Source: Methylobacterium sp. SyP6R
GTDB lineage: Bacteria; Pseudomonadota; Alphaproteobacteria; Rhizobiales; Beijerinckiaceae
Length of the DNA stretch: 64,000 nucleotides
Reading direction: 5' to 3'
Assembly (NCBI RefSeq): GCF_019216885.1
Contig: NZ_JAAQRC020000001.1
Span: forward strand, 6,005,501-6,069,500
The notes beneath the pieces were generated by a model. It was given only the letters and a program-made list of their open reading frames with translations. It was not told the DNA's origin and made no database searches. Below are positions 45,030 to 55,427 of the stretch, piece by piece. Position 1 is the stretch's first letter. Each line of letters starts with the position of its first letter. The translations under genes were made by a program, and so were the position numbers.

Positions 45030-45940
45030 CAGAGCTGCGAGGCCCGGAAGGTGTCGCAGGACTGGGTCTGGCCGCTGCGGTAGCCGGTCTGGAACCAGCG
45101 CATGCGCTGGGCCGAGGAGCCGTGGGTGAAGGAATCCGGCACCACGTAGCCCTGGCTCTGCTTCTGGAGCTTGTCGTCGCCGATGGCGCTCGCCGCCTGC
45201 ATCGCCTCCTCGATGTCGCCGGGCTCGAGCGAGTTGAAGCGGTCGTTCGAGTTCTTGGCCCAGACGCCGGCGAGGCAATCGGCCATCAGCTCGACGCGGA
45301 CCGAGAGGGCGTTCGACTCGCGCTCGCCGACCTGCTGCTGCTTCTGCTGCACCTTGGGCAGGATGCCGAGCACGTCCTGGACGTGGTGGCCGACCTCGTG
45401 GGCGATCACATAGGCATAGGCGAAATCGCCCTTCACGTGGAACTTCTGCTCCATCTCCTTGAAGAAGGTGGTGTCGAGATAGACCTTCTTGTCGAGCGGG
45501 CAGTAGAACGGGCCCATGGCCGCCCGGGCCTGGCCGCAGCCGCTGCGGGTGCCGCCGGTATAGAGCACCATCGTGGTCGGGGTGTATTGGCGCCCGGTCT
45601 GGTTCGGCAGAACCGTCTTCCACACGTCCTCGGTGTTGCCGAGGATCGCGGCGGCGAACTTGCCGGACTGGTCGGTGGGGGCGCCGGTGCGCCGGTCGGG
45701 CTGCTGGCCCTGCTGCTGACCTTGTTCCTGGGGCGCGCGTGGGCGCGTCATCTGCTCGGCGCCGCCGATCAGGATCGCCGGGTTGATGCCGGTGACCCAG
45801 CCGATGATGCACAGGATGACGATGGTGCCGATGCCGAGCCCCCCGGCGCCGCCGCCCGGGAAACCGAATCCGCCGCCACCGCCGCCCTCGCCGCGGCGGT
45901 CTTCGACGTTGTCGGAGGAGCGAAAATCTTCCCAGCGCAT
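45029..45940 (-). CDS. Neutral zinc metallopeptidase (YpfJ family)
   Basis: A 303-residue membrane-anchored protein. The N-terminus is Gly-rich (RRGEGGGGGGFGFPGGGAGGLG). A TM helix (GTIVILCIIGWVTGINPAILI, ~residues 36-56), a Gln-rich linker and the zincin domain with HEVGHHVQ and the third ligand in VELMADCLAG follow. The YpfJ family is predicted to be periplasmic zinc proteases of unknown substrate. It is co-transcribed with moaB by overlap, without an obvious functional tie. Confidence 0.9.
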   Translation of the reverse strand: MRWEDFRSSDNVEDRRGEGGGGGGFGFPGGGAGGLGIGTIVILCIIGWVTGINPAILIGGAEQMTRPRAPQEQGQQQGQQPDRRTGAPTDQSGKFAAAILGNTEDVWKTVLPNQTGRQYTPTTMVLYTGGTRSGCGQARAAMGPFYCPLDKKVYLDTTFFKEMEQKFHVKGDFAYAYVIAHEVGHHVQDVLGILPKVQQKQQQVGERESNALSVRVELMADCLAGVWAKNSNDRFNSLEPGDIEEAMQAASAIGDDKLQKQSQGYVVPDSFTHGSSAQRMRWFQTGYRSGQTQSCDTFRASQL

Positions 45941-46057
45941 GGTCTGCTACCCGTCGGCCCGTGAACCTTGGCCGCGACGGCTACGCGGCGCAGGCGAAAG
46001 GCTCAAGAGTAATCGACGGGAGCCGGCACGGTTCCGCTTCGCCGCACATGGCGTCGA

Positions 46058-47002
46058 TCACGGCGCGCCCTCGTCGAGGGCCGCCCGCAGAGCCCGGAAG
46101 TCGCGCCAGGCAAGACGCTTCTGCAGCGGCTGGCGCAGCAGGTAGGCCGGGTGCAGGGTGGCGAGCAGCCGGATCTCGCGCTTGTCGGTCCGGTAGGGGA
46201 ACCACCGCCCTCGCGACTTCAGGATGCCGTCCTTGGTCCCGGCGAGCGCCTGGGTGGCGACGCCGCCGAGGCAGACCAGGATGTCGGGATCGGCCAGCGC
46301 GATCTGCCGCTCGATGAACGGCTTGCAGGTCGCGAGTTCCTGCGGGGTCGGGTTGCGGTTGCCCGGCGGGCGCCAGGGCACGACGTTGCCCACATAGGCG
46401 TTGGTCCGGTCGAGCCCGATCGCCGCCATCATCCGGTCGAGGAGCTGGCCCGAGCGACCCATGAACGGCTTGCCGATCCGGTCCTCGTCCGCCCCCGGCG
46501 CCTCGCCGACGAACATCACCCGCGCCTGCGGGTTGCCGTCGGCGAAGACGAGGTTCTTGGCGGTGAAGCGGAGCGCGCAGCTCTCGAACCGGCCAAGCAG
46601 GCCTTCCAGCTCTTCCAGGCTCGCGGCGGTGGCGGCGAGTTCGCGGGCGTCGCCTGCCGCCTCGCCGGGAGCGGCCGCGGCGGAACGGCCGTAGGTGCTG
46701 GCGGCCTCCGCCCGCGGCGCCTCGCGCACCGCCTCCCTACGGGGAAGCTCCCGGCGAGGAACCTCTTGTCCGGGAGCTTCTTGCCTATCAGGCGCCGCCC
46801 AGCTGGGCTCGTCATTCGCGGACGGAAGCGGCCGAGACGGCGCCTCGGACGCTGTAGCCTCCGCCCGGACGGCGCGACGCGGCGCTTCCGGCTCGGCGAA
46901 GCGGTCGTGCGGCGTCTCGTCCAGCGCGGCATCGACGCCCGCCGCGACGTGGAAGTCGAGGAAGGAGAGCAGGTCGCGGCTGTCGGGAGCGTCGGGCGTC
47001 AT
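46058..47002 (-). CDS. Uracil-DNA glycosylase, family 4-type
   Basis: A 314-residue protein. An N-terminal, disordered Ala/Pro/Arg/Glu-rich region (~1-125) is followed by the glycosylase domain. Motif GEAPGADEDRIGKPFMGRSGQLLDRMM is the uracil-binding and catalytic region; VPWRPPGNRNPTP and LATLHPAYLLRQP complete the site. Family 4 enzymes hold a 4Fe-4S cluster with four Cys. Here only FESCALR and ATCKPF Cys align, and W replaces the Cys in the VPWRPP position. It excises uracil from DNA. ATG 47002 gives a proper start. Confidence 0.85.
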   Translation of the reverse strand: MTPDAPDSRDLLSFLDFHVAAGVDAALDETPHDRFAEPEAPRRAVRAEATASEAPSRPLPSANDEPSWAAPDRQEAPGQEVPRRELPRREAVREAPRAEAASTYGRSAAAAPGEAAGDARELAATAASLEELEGLLGRFESCALRFTAKNLVFADGNPQARVMFVGEAPGADEDRIGKPFMGRSGQLLDRMMAAIGLDRTNAYVGNVVPWRPPGNRNPTPQELATCKPFIERQIALADPDILVCLGGVATQALAGTKDGILKSRGRWFPYRTDKREIRLLATLHPAYLLRQPLQKRLAWRDFRALRAALDEGAP

Positions 47003-47197
47003 CAGTGTGATGTGGCGTGCTGCACGGCTGTGGACAACAGGTGCGACAGGGCGCGCACAGGCATTCTCGCGGGCGCGGCCCAGGCGCAGGCGCTTGCACC
47101 CAGGGACACGCCGTCGCACGGTCCGGCCATTGGGACCGCTTGAGGCGGCCCGAGATCGTTTATATGTGAACTATCCAGAGACCAGGGGAGGACCAGG

Positions 47198-48862
47198 ATG
47201 GAGCTGCCGGAACGCGAGGCGATGGACTTCGACGTGGTGATCGTCGGAGCGGGCCCGGCCGGGCTGGCTGCTGCCATCCAGCTGAAGCAGCTCGCCAGTG
47301 AGGCCGGCACCGAGGTGTCGGTGGTGGTGGTCGAGAAGGGCAGCGAGGTCGGCGCCCATATCCTGTCCGGTGCGGTCATCGACCCGAGCGGGCTCGACTC
47401 CCTGGTCCCCGGCTGGCGCGAGGACCCGGACCGCCCCCTCAAGACCGAGGTGGTGAAGGACGAGTTCATGTTCCTCGGGCCGGCGGGCGGCGTCTCGCTG
47501 CCGAACATCGCCTTCCCGAAGCTGATGAGCAACCACGGCAACTTCGTCGGCTCGCTCTCGAACGTGACCAAGTATCTCGGCCGCAAGGCGGAGGAACTCG
47601 GTGTCGAGATCTATCCGGGCTTCCCGGCCGCCGAGATCCTGTACGACGACGCGGGAGCCGTCGTCGGCATCGCCACCGGCGACCTCGGCATCGCCCGCTC
47701 GGGCGAGGCGCGGGACGACTTCACCCGCGGCATGGAGCTGCGCGCCAAGTACACGGTGTTCGGCGAGGGCGCCCGCGGCTCGCTGACCAAGAAGCTGATC
47801 GACCGCTATCGCCTCAACCAGCATTCCGACCACCAGAAATATGGTCTCGGCGTCAAGGAACTGTGGCAGGTCAAGCCGGAGAAGTTCCGGCCCGGGCTGG
47901 TGCAGCACTCGATGGGCTGGCCGCTGCCGAACAAGGCCGGCGGCGGCTCCTGGCTCTACCATTTCGACGACCACCTGGTGTCGGTAGGATTCGTCACGCA
48001 CCTGAACTACGAGAACCCGACCCTGTCGCCGTTCGAGGAGTTCCAGCGCTTCAAGACCCACCCGATGATCCGGGACGTGTTCGAGGGCGCCAAGCGCATC
48101 GGCTACGGCGCGCGCGCGATCATGGAGGGCGGCTGGCAATCGGTGCCGAAGCTCGTCTTCCCGGGCGGCTGCCTCGTCGGCGACTCGGCCGGCTTCGTCA
48201 ACGTGCCGCGCATCAAGGGTTCGCACAACGCGGTGCTGTCGGGCATGCAGGCCGCGGGCGCGATCCACGAGGCGCTCGCCGCCGGCCGGGCCCAGGACGA
48301 GCTGACCTCCTACGAGGAAGGCTGGCGGTCGAGCCCGATCGGCCACGACCTGAAGCGGGTGCGCAACGTCAAGCCGCTGTGGTCGAAGTACGGCACGGTC
48401 GTCGGCGTCGGCCTGGGGGGCCTCGACATGTGGCTCAACGAGCTCGCCGGCCTGTCGCTGTTCGGCACGCTCAGCCACGGCAAGCCGGACTACGCCTGTA
48501 CCAAGCCGCTCAAGGACGTGAAGCCGATCAAGTACCCGAGGCCCGACGGGGTGCTGACCTTCGACCGTCTCTCGTCGGTCTACCTGTCGAACACCAACCA
48601 CGAGGAGGACCAGCCGGTCCACCTCCAGGTCAAGGACATGGGCCTGCAGAAATCCTCCGAGCACGACGTGTTCGGTGGGCCGTCGGGCCGCTACTGCCCG
48701 GCCGGCGTCTACGAGTGGATCGAGGAGGGCGGAGCGCCGCGCTACCAGATCAACGCGCAGAACTGCGTCCACTGCAAGACCTGCGACATCAAGGACCCGA
48801 ACCAGAACATCAACTGGGTGACCCCGGAAGGTCCGGGCGGTCCGAACTACGTGAATATGTGA
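47198..48862 (+). CDS. Electron transfer flavoprotein-ubiquinone oxidoreductase
   Basis: A 554-residue inner-membrane-associated enzyme passing electrons from ETF to ubiquinone during fatty and amino acid oxidation. FAD motif VIVGAGPAGLAAAI (~residues 14-27), the ubiquinone/membrane region with GGGSWLYHF, FAD end GCLVGDSAGFVNVPRIKGSHNAVLSG, and the C-terminal 4Fe-4S domain RYCPAGVYEW...INAQNCVHCKTCDIKDPNQNINW. ATG 47198 follows GGGGAGGACC. A hairpin-plus-T terminator follows. Divergent from the uracil-DNA glycosylase gene. Confidence 0.95.
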   Translation: MELPEREAMDFDVVIVGAGPAGLAAAIQLKQLASEAGTEVSVVVVEKGSEVGAHILSGAVIDPSGLDSLVPGWREDPDRPLKTEVVKDEFMFLGPAGGVSLPNIAFPKLMSNHGNFVGSLSNVTKYLGRKAEELGVEIYPGFPAAEILYDDAGAVVGIATGDLGIARSGEARDDFTRGMELRAKYTVFGEGARGSLTKKLIDRYRLNQHSDHQKYGLGVKELWQVKPEKFRPGLVQHSMGWPLPNKAGGGSWLYHFDDHLVSVGFVTHLNYENPTLSPFEEFQRFKTHPMIRDVFEGAKRIGYGARAIMEGGWQSVPKLVFPGGCLVGDSAGFVNVPRIKGSHNAVLSGMQAAGAIHEALAAGRAQDELTSYEEGWRSSPIGHDLKRVRNVKPLWSKYGTVVGVGLGGLDMWLNELAGLSLFGTLSHGKPDYACTKPLKDVKPIKYPRPDGVLTFDRLSSVYLSNTNHEEDQPVHLQVKDMGLQKSSEHDVFGGPSGRYCPAGVYEWIEEGGAPRYQINAQNCVHCKTCDIKDPNQNINWVTPEGPGGPNYVNM

Positions 48863-48863
48863 G

Positions 48864-48903
48864 AAAAAGGGTGGGTTATCTTCGCGAGCCCACCCCGTTT
48901 TTA
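48864..48903 (+). terminator. Rho-independent terminator of the ETF-QO gene
   Basis: GGGTGGG pairs with CCCACCC across a 13-base loop, with AAAAA before and TTTTT after the stem. It starts 2 bp after the stop codon. The convincing classical form is rare in this GC-rich window. Confidence 0.8.
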
Positions 48904-48912
48904 CCTCACAGG

Positions 48913-49049
48913 GTCATTCCGGGGCCGCGCAGCGGAGCCCGGAATCCAGAACCGCGGATGGCTCAGAATGAAGCGGCGATCGGCCCGCCGTTTTCGGAAA
49001 GACCTGCGGTTCTGGATCCCGGGCTCCGCTTTCGCGGCCCCGGGATGAC
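48913..49049. repeat. Repeat family C, copy 2
   Basis: 137 bp. Arms GTCATTCCGGGGCCGCG with the partner at the right, and GCGGAGCCCGGAATCCAGAA with its complement. Copy 1 is at 22029. It lies between the convergent ETF-QO and chemoreceptor genes. Confidence 0.9.
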
Positions 49050-49097
49050 GCGGAGGGTGTGACAAACCGGGTCGCGAACGACGTCCGCGACCCTTCC

Positions 49098-51155
49098 TCA
49101 CGCCGCCCGGACCGTCGCGAGGAACCGCCCCACCTCCCCGCGCAGGTGCTCGGACTGGCGCGACAATTCACTCGCCGCCGACAGGACCTGGCTCGCCGCG
49201 GCACCCGTCTCGTCGGCCGCCCCTGCGACCTGGGCGACGCTGCCCGTGACTTCGCCGGTGCCCTTGGCGGCCTCCGAGACGTTGCGGACGATCTCCTGGG
49301 TCGCCGCACCCTGTTCCTCCACCGCCGCCGCGATGGCAGTGCTGGCTGAGCTGATGTCACCGATCTGCCCGGCGATGCCGCCGATCGCCGCGACCGCCTG
49401 CTCGGTCGAGCCCTGGATACGGGCGATCTGGTCGGCGATCTCCGCCGTGGCGCGGGCGGTCTGGCCGGCGAGTTCCTTGACCTCCGCCGCCACCACCGCG
49501 AAGCCCCGTCCCGCCGCGCCGGCCCGCGCCGCCTCGATCGTGGCGTTGAGCGCCAGCAGGTTGGTCTGATCGGCGATGGTCGAGATCAGCCCGAGCACGT
49601 CGCCGATCCGCGCCGCGCCCTGGCGCAGCTCGTGGACGAGGTCGGCGGTCGCAGCAGCAGCAGCCGCGGCGCTCCGGGCCATCTCGGCCGAGGCGCCGAT
49701 CCGGCAGCCGATCTCGCTCACCGATGTGCCGAGTTGCCCGGCCGCCGCCGCGACCGTCGCGACGTTCGAGGAGGCCTCCTCGGCAGCGGCGGCGACCTGG
49801 GTGCTCTGGTCGGCCGTGCGCCCGGCGATCTCGCTCATGCCGCGGGCGGTGGCCTCCATCTCGGCGGCCGCGGCGGTCACCGCCGCGAGGACGCCGCCGA
49901 CCGAGCCCTCGAACCGGTCGGCGAGGTCGCGCAGGGCCGCGCGGCGCTGTGCCTCGGCACCGAGGCGGGCGATTGCCGCCTCCTCTTCCACGGCGGCGGC
50001 GCTGGCGAGGCCGTCGCGCAGGCGCACCATCGCGGTTGCCATCGCGCCGATCTCGCTGCGGGGCGAGGCTGCCGGCACCGTGACCGCGAGGTCGCCGGCG
50101 GTGAGGCGGCGCATGGCTTCGATCATCCGGGCGAGCGGCCCGGTCACGCCGCGCACCAGCAGGAGCGCACCGCCGCCGACCGCCGCGCAGGCCCCGGCGA
50201 GGATCGCGAGCGACGCCAGGAACCAGGTCTCGCCGGCCCGGCTCTCCGCCGCCACGATCGCGCCGAGGGAGGCGGTCGCCGCTTCCCGCGCCCGGGCGAT
50301 GCCGGCGACGACGTCGCTGGCTCGGGCGAACCACTCCTCGGCCGTCATCGGATAGGGCTCGCGCGCGGCGCCGGCCCGCAGCACCGCCGCCCGGGTCGCC
50401 TCGAATGCCTCGACCCGGCGGGAGGCCGCCGCCAGCGCGTCCCGGAACTCCGGCGAGAGGGCGGGCGCGGAGGCGCGGGCCTGGGCCAGCGCCGCGTCGA
50501 CGCGCCCGGCGAGGGCCGCCAGGGCACGGACCTGGTCCACCGCCAGCACCTGGCGCCCGGCGATCGCCGCGTTGAGCCGCCCGCGCTCGCGCCCGGCGAA
50601 CTCGCTCGCATCCCAGAGCGCCCGCTTGATGTCGAGGCCGTGATGCAACGCCCCCGGCAGCGAGCCGGCGATGCCGGCCCGCACCGCGTCGAACAGGGCC
50701 TGCTCGCGGGCGATCACGCCGGTCGCGGCCGGGAACCAGGACGCCGCGAGGTCGGAATCGGGCGAGCCGGCCAGCACGCGGTCGACCCGCCGGCGCAGGG
50801 AGGCGAGGTCGCGGCGCGCCTCGTCGAGGGCGGCCACGGCCTTCGACACCGCATCGTCCTGGCGGAGATCATGCAGGGCGGCCGAGAGCCTGCGGTCCCC
50901 CTCCTCGCGCAAGCTTGATAGCGCCGGACGTTCCGCCTCCGCCGGCGGCTTGGCGAGCCAGCCATTGGTCAGCCCGCGCTCGGCCGCCAGCGAAGCCGAG
51001 GCGGCGGCGAGCCCGTCAGTCACCCGGTTGGCCTCCGCCGCACGTCGCATGATGTCGGCCCGGTTCCACGCCTCGATCACCTGCAAGGCAGTCAGCCCAA
51101 GAAAGAGGCAGCCGATCAGGCCCAGGATGAGGAAAATTTGTCTACGCAGCGACAT
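49098..51155 (-). CDS. Methyl-accepting chemotaxis protein
   Basis: A 685-residue chemoreceptor. TM1 is at residues ~5-25 and a long helical periplasmic domain (~26-310) follows. Its beginning ([12 protein letters not shown]) recalls NIT-type sensor domains. TM2 is at ~312-335, then HAMP and a long signalling coiled coil with the tip [20 protein letters not shown] and the conserved hairpin before it ([37 protein letters not shown]). It signals to CheA/CheW encoded elsewhere. The ligand is unknown. ATG 51155 is divergent from the TPR gene. Confidence 0.9.
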   Translation of the reverse strand: MSLRRQIFLILGLIGCLFLGLTALQVIEAWNRADIMRRAAEANRVTDGLAAASASLAAERGLTNGWLAKPPAEAERPALSSLREEGDRRLSAALHDLRQDDAVSKAVAALDEARRDLASLRRRVDRVLAGSPDSDLAASWFPAATGVIAREQALFDAVRAGIAGSLPGALHHGLDIKRALWDASEFAGRERGRLNAAIAGRQVLAVDQVRALAALAGRVDAALAQARASAPALSPEFRDALAAASRRVEAFEATRAAVLRAGAAREPYPMTAEEWFARASDVVAGIARAREAATASLGAIVAAESRAGETWFLASLAILAGACAAVGGGALLLVRGVTGPLARMIEAMRRLTAGDLAVTVPAASPRSEIGAMATAMVRLRDGLASAAAVEEEAAIARLGAEAQRRAALRDLADRFEGSVGGVLAAVTAAAAEMEATARGMSEIAGRTADQSTQVAAAAEEASSNVATVAAAAGQLGTSVSEIGCRIGASAEMARSAAAAAAATADLVHELRQGAARIGDVLGLISTIADQTNLLALNATIEAARAGAAGRGFAVVAAEVKELAGQTARATAEIADQIARIQGSTEQAVAAIGGIAGQIGDISSASTAIAAAVEEQGAATQEIVRNVSEAAKGTGEVTGSVAQVAGAADETGAAASQVLSAASELSRQSEHLRGEVGRFLATVRAA

Positions 51156-51407
51156 ATCCGGAAACTCGGCCGAATGACTTGACCCATCCCCTCTTCCTAT
51201 CGCGATGATTGCTTAACATTGGTCTTACAACCGGCGCTCCGAACGGCATTACGGGCAGTTGCAGCCATCCCGCCGCCGCCGCGCGCGCCGGCCCCCGACA
51301 CATCGCCGCCGCCGTTTGGTCTTGCCGCTGCCCCGCGCAGGGTCCAATGTCGCGCCGATTTCGCGTGCCGGCTCCGCGGCCGGCGCGATCACGGAGCCAC
51401 GAGTTTG

Positions 51408-53273
51408 GTGCTCAAGACCCGAATCCCTGCCCCCCGCCGCGGATCGGCGCGCGCCGCGCTGGCCCTGTTCCTCGCCGCCTCGACGGCGCCGGCCCTCGCG
51501 GCGCGGCTGCCGGCGCGGGAGATCGCTGCCCCGCAGGCCTACGAGCCGGCGGATTCGCTGGAAGGCAACTTCCTCGCCGCCTACATCGCCGGCGCCTCCC
51601 GCGACACGGCGGCCGCCGCCACCTATTACCGCGAGGCGGTGAAGGGGGATCCCCGCAACGCGGAACTCCTCGAACGCTCCTTCGTGGCCCTGCTCGCCGA
51701 CGGTTCCCTGCCGGAGGCTTTCCGCGCCGCCGAGCGGCTGACGGCGCGGGACGGGGCCAACGGCCTCGCCCAGCTCGCGCTCGGCGTGCAGAAGATCAAG
51801 GCCAAGCAATTCGCCGCGGCGCGCCAGAACCTCCAGCGCGGCGGCAAGGGCGCGGCGGCCGACCTGACCTCGACGCTTCTGACCGCATGGTCCTATGCCG
51901 GGGCCGGCGAAGGCAAGAAGGCGCAGGAGACCATCAACAAGCTCAAAGGCGAGCGCTACTACAACGTCTTTCGCGACTACCACGCGGGCCTGATCGCCGC
52001 GCTCGTCGGCGACAAGGTCGAGGCGGAGCGCCGCCTGAAATCGGCCTACGACGCCGACCGCAACACGCTTCGCATCGTCGACGCCTATGGCCGCTTCGAG
52101 GCGGATTCCGGCCGGCCCGACCTCGCGGTGGCGGCCTACCAGGAATTCGACAACGTCCTGCCGCGCCACCCGATCGTGCGCGACGCCCTCGACAAGCTGA
52201 AGGCCGGCAAGCCGCTCACCCCGCTCATCACCTCGGCCCAGGAAGGCGCCGCGGAGGTGCTCTACGGCCTCGGCTCGGCCGGGACCTCGCAGGGCGACGA
52301 ATTGCCGGCGGTGGTGTACCTGCGCCTCGCGCTCTACCTCGCCCCCGAGCATTCGCTCGCGCTGCTGACGCTGGCCGACACGCTGGAGCGGATGAAGGCG
52401 CCCGACCGGGCGAACGAGGTCTTCGCCCGCATGCCGGCGAGTTCGCCGCTCAAGCTCAACGCCGACATCCAGATCGGCCTCAACCTCGAGCAGATGGGCA
52501 AGGGAGAGGAAGCCCTCACCCATCTCGACCAGGTCGCCAAGACCTATCCCAACGACATCGACGTGATCTCGGCGCTCGGCAACGTCCAGCGCTCGCGCAA
52601 GAAATACGCCGAGTCGGCCCAGACCTACACCAAGGCGATCGACCTGATCGGCGACCAGCCGGCGCGCAACTACTGGACCCTGTACTACTTCCGCGGCACG
52701 TCCTACGAGCGCGCCAAGGAATGGCCGAAGGCCGAGGCCGACCTGAAGAAGGCGCTGGAGCTGGTGCCGGCGACGCAGCCCAACGGCCGCGCCCAGGTGC
52801 TGAACTACCTGGCCTATTCCTGGGTCGACCAGAACATGAACATCGACGAGGCCTTCCGCATGCTGAAGCAGGCGGTCGACCTCCAGCCGCGCGACGGCAT
52901 GATCATCGACAGCCTCGGCTGGGCCTATTACCGCCTCGGCCGCTGGGACGATGCGGTGCGCGAGCTGGAGAAGGCGATCGAGCTGAAGCCCGGCGACCCG
53001 ACCATCAACGACCACCTCGGCGACGCCTATTGGCGCTCCGGCCGGCGGCTCGAGGGCAAGTTCCAGTGGCAGCACGCCAAGGACCTGAACCCCGAGCCTG
53101 AGGACCTGGCGAAGATCGAGGCCAAGCTGAAGGACGGGCTGCCGGAGCTGGAAAAGCCCGCCGCCACCGCCGAGACCCAGCCCGCCCCGGCGCCGCAGCC
53201 CGAGATGCCGAAGGGCGCTCCGGCCCCGACCGAGCCGCCGGCGATGGGCACGGAGACGAAGAGCGGGGGCTGA
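51408..53273 (+). CDS. Exported TPR-repeat protein
   Basis: A ~621-residue protein with a signal peptide ([18 protein letters not shown]) and many TPR repeats from about residue 45 to 560. The last three repeats are clearest ([29 protein letters not shown], then [28 protein letters not shown], then [13 protein letters not shown]). The tail is Pro/Ala-rich. Such proteins are periplasmic scaffolds, common in Rhizobiales, of unknown role. GTG 51408 is chosen for the signal peptide; TTG 51405 is also possible with GGAG upstream. The ispE gene follows closely. Confidence 0.82.
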   Translation: MLKTRIPAPRRGSARAALALFLAASTAPALAARLPAREIAAPQAYEPADSLEGNFLAAYIAGASRDTAAAATYYREAVKGDPRNAELLERSFVALLADGSLPEAFRAAERLTARDGANGLAQLALGVQKIKAKQFAAARQNLQRGGKGAAADLTSTLLTAWSYAGAGEGKKAQETINKLKGERYYNVFRDYHAGLIAALVGDKVEAERRLKSAYDADRNTLRIVDAYGRFEADSGRPDLAVAAYQEFDNVLPRHPIVRDALDKLKAGKPLTPLITSAQEGAAEVLYGLGSAGTSQGDELPAVVYLRLALYLAPEHSLALLTLADTLERMKAPDRANEVFARMPASSPLKLNADIQIGLNLEQMGKGEEALTHLDQVAKTYPNDIDVISALGNVQRSRKKYAESAQTYTKAIDLIGDQPARNYWTLYYFRGTSYERAKEWPKAEADLKKALELVPATQPNGRAQVLNYLAYSWVDQNMNIDEAFRMLKQAVDLQPRDGMIIDSLGWAYYRLGRWDDAVRELEKAIELKPGDPTINDHLGDAYWRSGRRLEGKFQWQHAKDLNPEPEDLAKIEAKLKDGLPELEKPAATAETQPAPAPQPEMPKGAPAPTEPPAMGTETKSGG

Positions 53274-53361
53274 CGCCCCCTCCCCTTCGACCATCGAGAT
53301 GAGAGTGTGGGCGCGGTGCCGAAGGGCGCCGCGCCCTCTGCCCGTTCAGAGAGACGTCCCC

Positions 53362-54249
53362 GTGCCTTCCCTCGCCACCCGCGCGCCCGCCAAGATCAAC
53401 CTGACCCTACACGTGCTCGGCCGGCGCCCCGGCGACGGCTACCATGCCCTGGAGAGCCTGGTGGTCTTCGCCGGCTCGTCTGCGGGCGACCTCCTCACCC
53501 TGGAGCCGGGACCGGCGCTCGATCTCACTGTCACCGGCCCGACCGCCGGTCCCGCCGGCCCGACCGACGACAACCTGGTGATGCGGGCGGCCCGCCACCT
53601 CGCCGCCGGGATCCCGGACTTGAAGGTCGGACGGTTTCACCTGCTGAAGCGCCTGCCGGTGGCGGCGGGGATCGGCGGCGGCTCGTCGGATGCAGCCGCC
53701 GCCCTGCGCCTCCTCGGGCGCCTCAACGGCTTGGGGCCCGATCACCCGGCCCTGATGGCTGCGGCGCGGCGCACCGGTGCCGACGTACCGGTCTGCCTCG
53801 ATCCGCGGGCCCGGATGATGCGCGGTGCCGGCGAGGCGGTCGGCCCGGCGCTGGCCCTGGCGGCCCTGCCGGCGGTGCTGATCAATCCCGGCGTGCCGGT
53901 CGAGACGGCGCCGGTCTTCCGCGCGCTCGGGCTCAAGGTCGGCGAGGCGCATCCGCTCGCCGGGGAGCCCCATCCGGCGATCGACGGTGCGCACGGTCTC
54001 GACGCGCTGCTCGCCCGCATCCTGCCGGCCCGCAACGACCTGGAGGCTCCCGCCCTCACGGTCGCGCCGGTGATCGGCGACACGCTCGCGGCCCTGCGCG
54101 ACCAGCCGGATTGCCGGCTCGCCCGGATGTCGGGCTCCGGCGCCACGGTGTTCGGGCTGTTCGGCCACCGCTCGGCGGCGATGGCGGCCGCTCGGGCGAT
54201 CGCGGCGGCGCAACCGGGCTGGTGGGTGCGGGCGACGCTGCTGCGCTAG
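53362..54249 (+). CDS. ispE: 4-diphosphocytidyl-2-C-methyl-D-erythritol kinase IspE
   Basis: A 295-residue GHMP kinase of the MEP isoprenoid pathway that phosphorylates [31 protein letters not shown] is the IspE N-terminus; the ATP loop is [21 protein letters not shown] (~residues 95-115) and the third motif is [15 protein letters not shown] 53362 has GAGAGA upstream and yields the standard N-terminus; GTG/ATG codons further upstream add residues without similarity. Follows the TPR gene by 88 bp. Confidence 0.93.
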   Translation: MPSLATRAPAKINLTLHVLGRRPGDGYHALESLVVFAGSSAGDLLTLEPGPALDLTVTGPTAGPAGPTDDNLVMRAARHLAAGIPDLKVGRFHLLKRLPVAAGIGGGSSDAAAALRLLGRLNGLGPDHPALMAAARRTGADVPVCLDPRARMMRGAGEAVGPALALAALPAVLINPGVPVETAPVFRALGLKVGEAHPLAGEPHPAIDGAHGLDALLARILPARNDLEAPALTVAPVIGDTLAALRDQPDCRLARMSGSGATVFGLFGHRSAAMAAARAIAAAQPGWWVRATLLR

Positions 54250-54293
54250 AGCCGCGCCGCCCTCCCCATCTCGGGTTCGACCGGCCCGGGCGC

Positions 54294-55427
54294 TCACCCC
54301 GCCCGGTCGCGCTCCGCCTTCTGCCAGCCCTCGCGGGTCTCGCCGATGAAGTCCTGGAGCCGCCCCTCGGCGATGGCCCGGCGCAGGCCCGCCATCAGAT
54401 CCTGGTAGTAGGACAGGTTGTTCCAGGTCAGTAGCATCATGCCCAGGATCTCGCCGGCACGGACGAGGTGGTGCAGGTAGGCCTTGCTGTACTGGTTCGC
54501 CGCCGGGCAGGTCGATTCCGGATCGAGGGGGGAATTGTCCTCGGCAAAGCGCGCGTTGCGCAGGTTGAGGCGGCCGTGGCGGGTATAGACCATGCCGTGG
54601 CGGCCGGCCCGGGTCGGCATCACGCAATCGAACATGTCGATGCCGCGGCTCACCGCCTGGACGATGTCGTCCGGCGTGCCGACCCCCATCAGGTAGCGGG
54701 GCTTCGCTGTGGGCAGGTGCGGCTCGACGGTCTCGATCATGGCGAGCATCGTCGCCTGCGGCTCGCCGACCGCCAGCCCGCCGACGGCATAGCCCTTGAG
54801 GTCGAGATCGACCAGGGCCTTGGCGCTCTCGATGCGCAGGGCCGGGATGTCGCCGCCCTGGACGATGCCGAACATCGCCTTGCCGGGCTGGTCGCCGAAG
54901 GCGATGCGGCAGCGCTCGGCCCAGCGCAGCGAGAGGCGCATCGCGCTCTCGATCGCCGATTCGGGCGCCGGCAGGCGCACGCATTCGTCGAGCTGCATCT
55001 GGATGTCGGAGCCGAGCAGGCCCTGGATCTCGATCGAGCGCTCGGGGCTGAGCAGGTGCGTCGAGCCGTCGAGATGCGACTGGAACCGCACCCCGGTCTC
55101 GTCGAGCTTGCGCAGGCCCGCCAGCGACATGACCTGGAAGCCGCCGGAATCGGTCAGGATCGGGTAGGGCCACTGCATCATGGCGTGGAGGCCGCCCAAC
55201 CGCGCCACCCGCTCCGCGCCGGGGCGCAGCATCAGATGGTAGGTGTTGCCCAGCACCACGTCGGCGCCGAGCGCCTTCACCTGCTCGGGGTACATCGCCT
55301 TGACGGTGCCGGCGGTGCCGACCGGCATGAAGGCCGGGGTGCGGATGACGCCCCGCGGCATCCGGATCTCGCCGGTGCGGGCCGGTCCGTCGGTCGCCGC
55401 GACGGTGAAGGTGAACTGGTCGGTCAT
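54294..55427 (-). CDS. tgt: Queuine tRNA-ribosyltransferase (TGT), zinc site altered
   Basis: A 377-residue enzyme inserting preQ1 in tRNA position 34. The catalytic residues are intact: D93 in LTDSGGFQ and D264/D267 in [12 protein letters not shown]. The usual zinc site C-x-C-x2-C-x25-H is here S305-x-C307-x2-A310-x25-N336, so three of the four ligands are changed with exact spacing. The ring YSKAYLHHL and flanking folds are conserved. Its ATG overlaps the queA stop (ATGA), so the queuosine genes are coupled. Confidence 0.93.
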   Translation of the reverse strand: MTDQFTFTVAATDGPARTGEIRMPRGVIRTPAFMPVGTAGTVKAMYPEQVKALGADVVLGNTYHLMLRPGAERVARLGGLHAMMQWPYPILTDSGGFQVMSLAGLRKLDETGVRFQSHLDGSTHLLSPERSIEIQGLLGSDIQMQLDECVRLPAPESAIESAMRLSLRWAERCRIAFGDQPGKAMFGIVQGGDIPALRIESAKALVDLDLKGYAVGGLAVGEPQATMLAMIETVEPHLPTAKPRYLMGVGTPDDIVQAVSRGIDMFDCVMPTRAGRHGMVYTRHGRLNLRNARFAEDNSPLDPESTCPAANQYSKAYLHHLVRAGEILGMMLLTWNNLSYYQDLMAGLRRAIAEGRLQDFIGETREGWQKAERDRAG

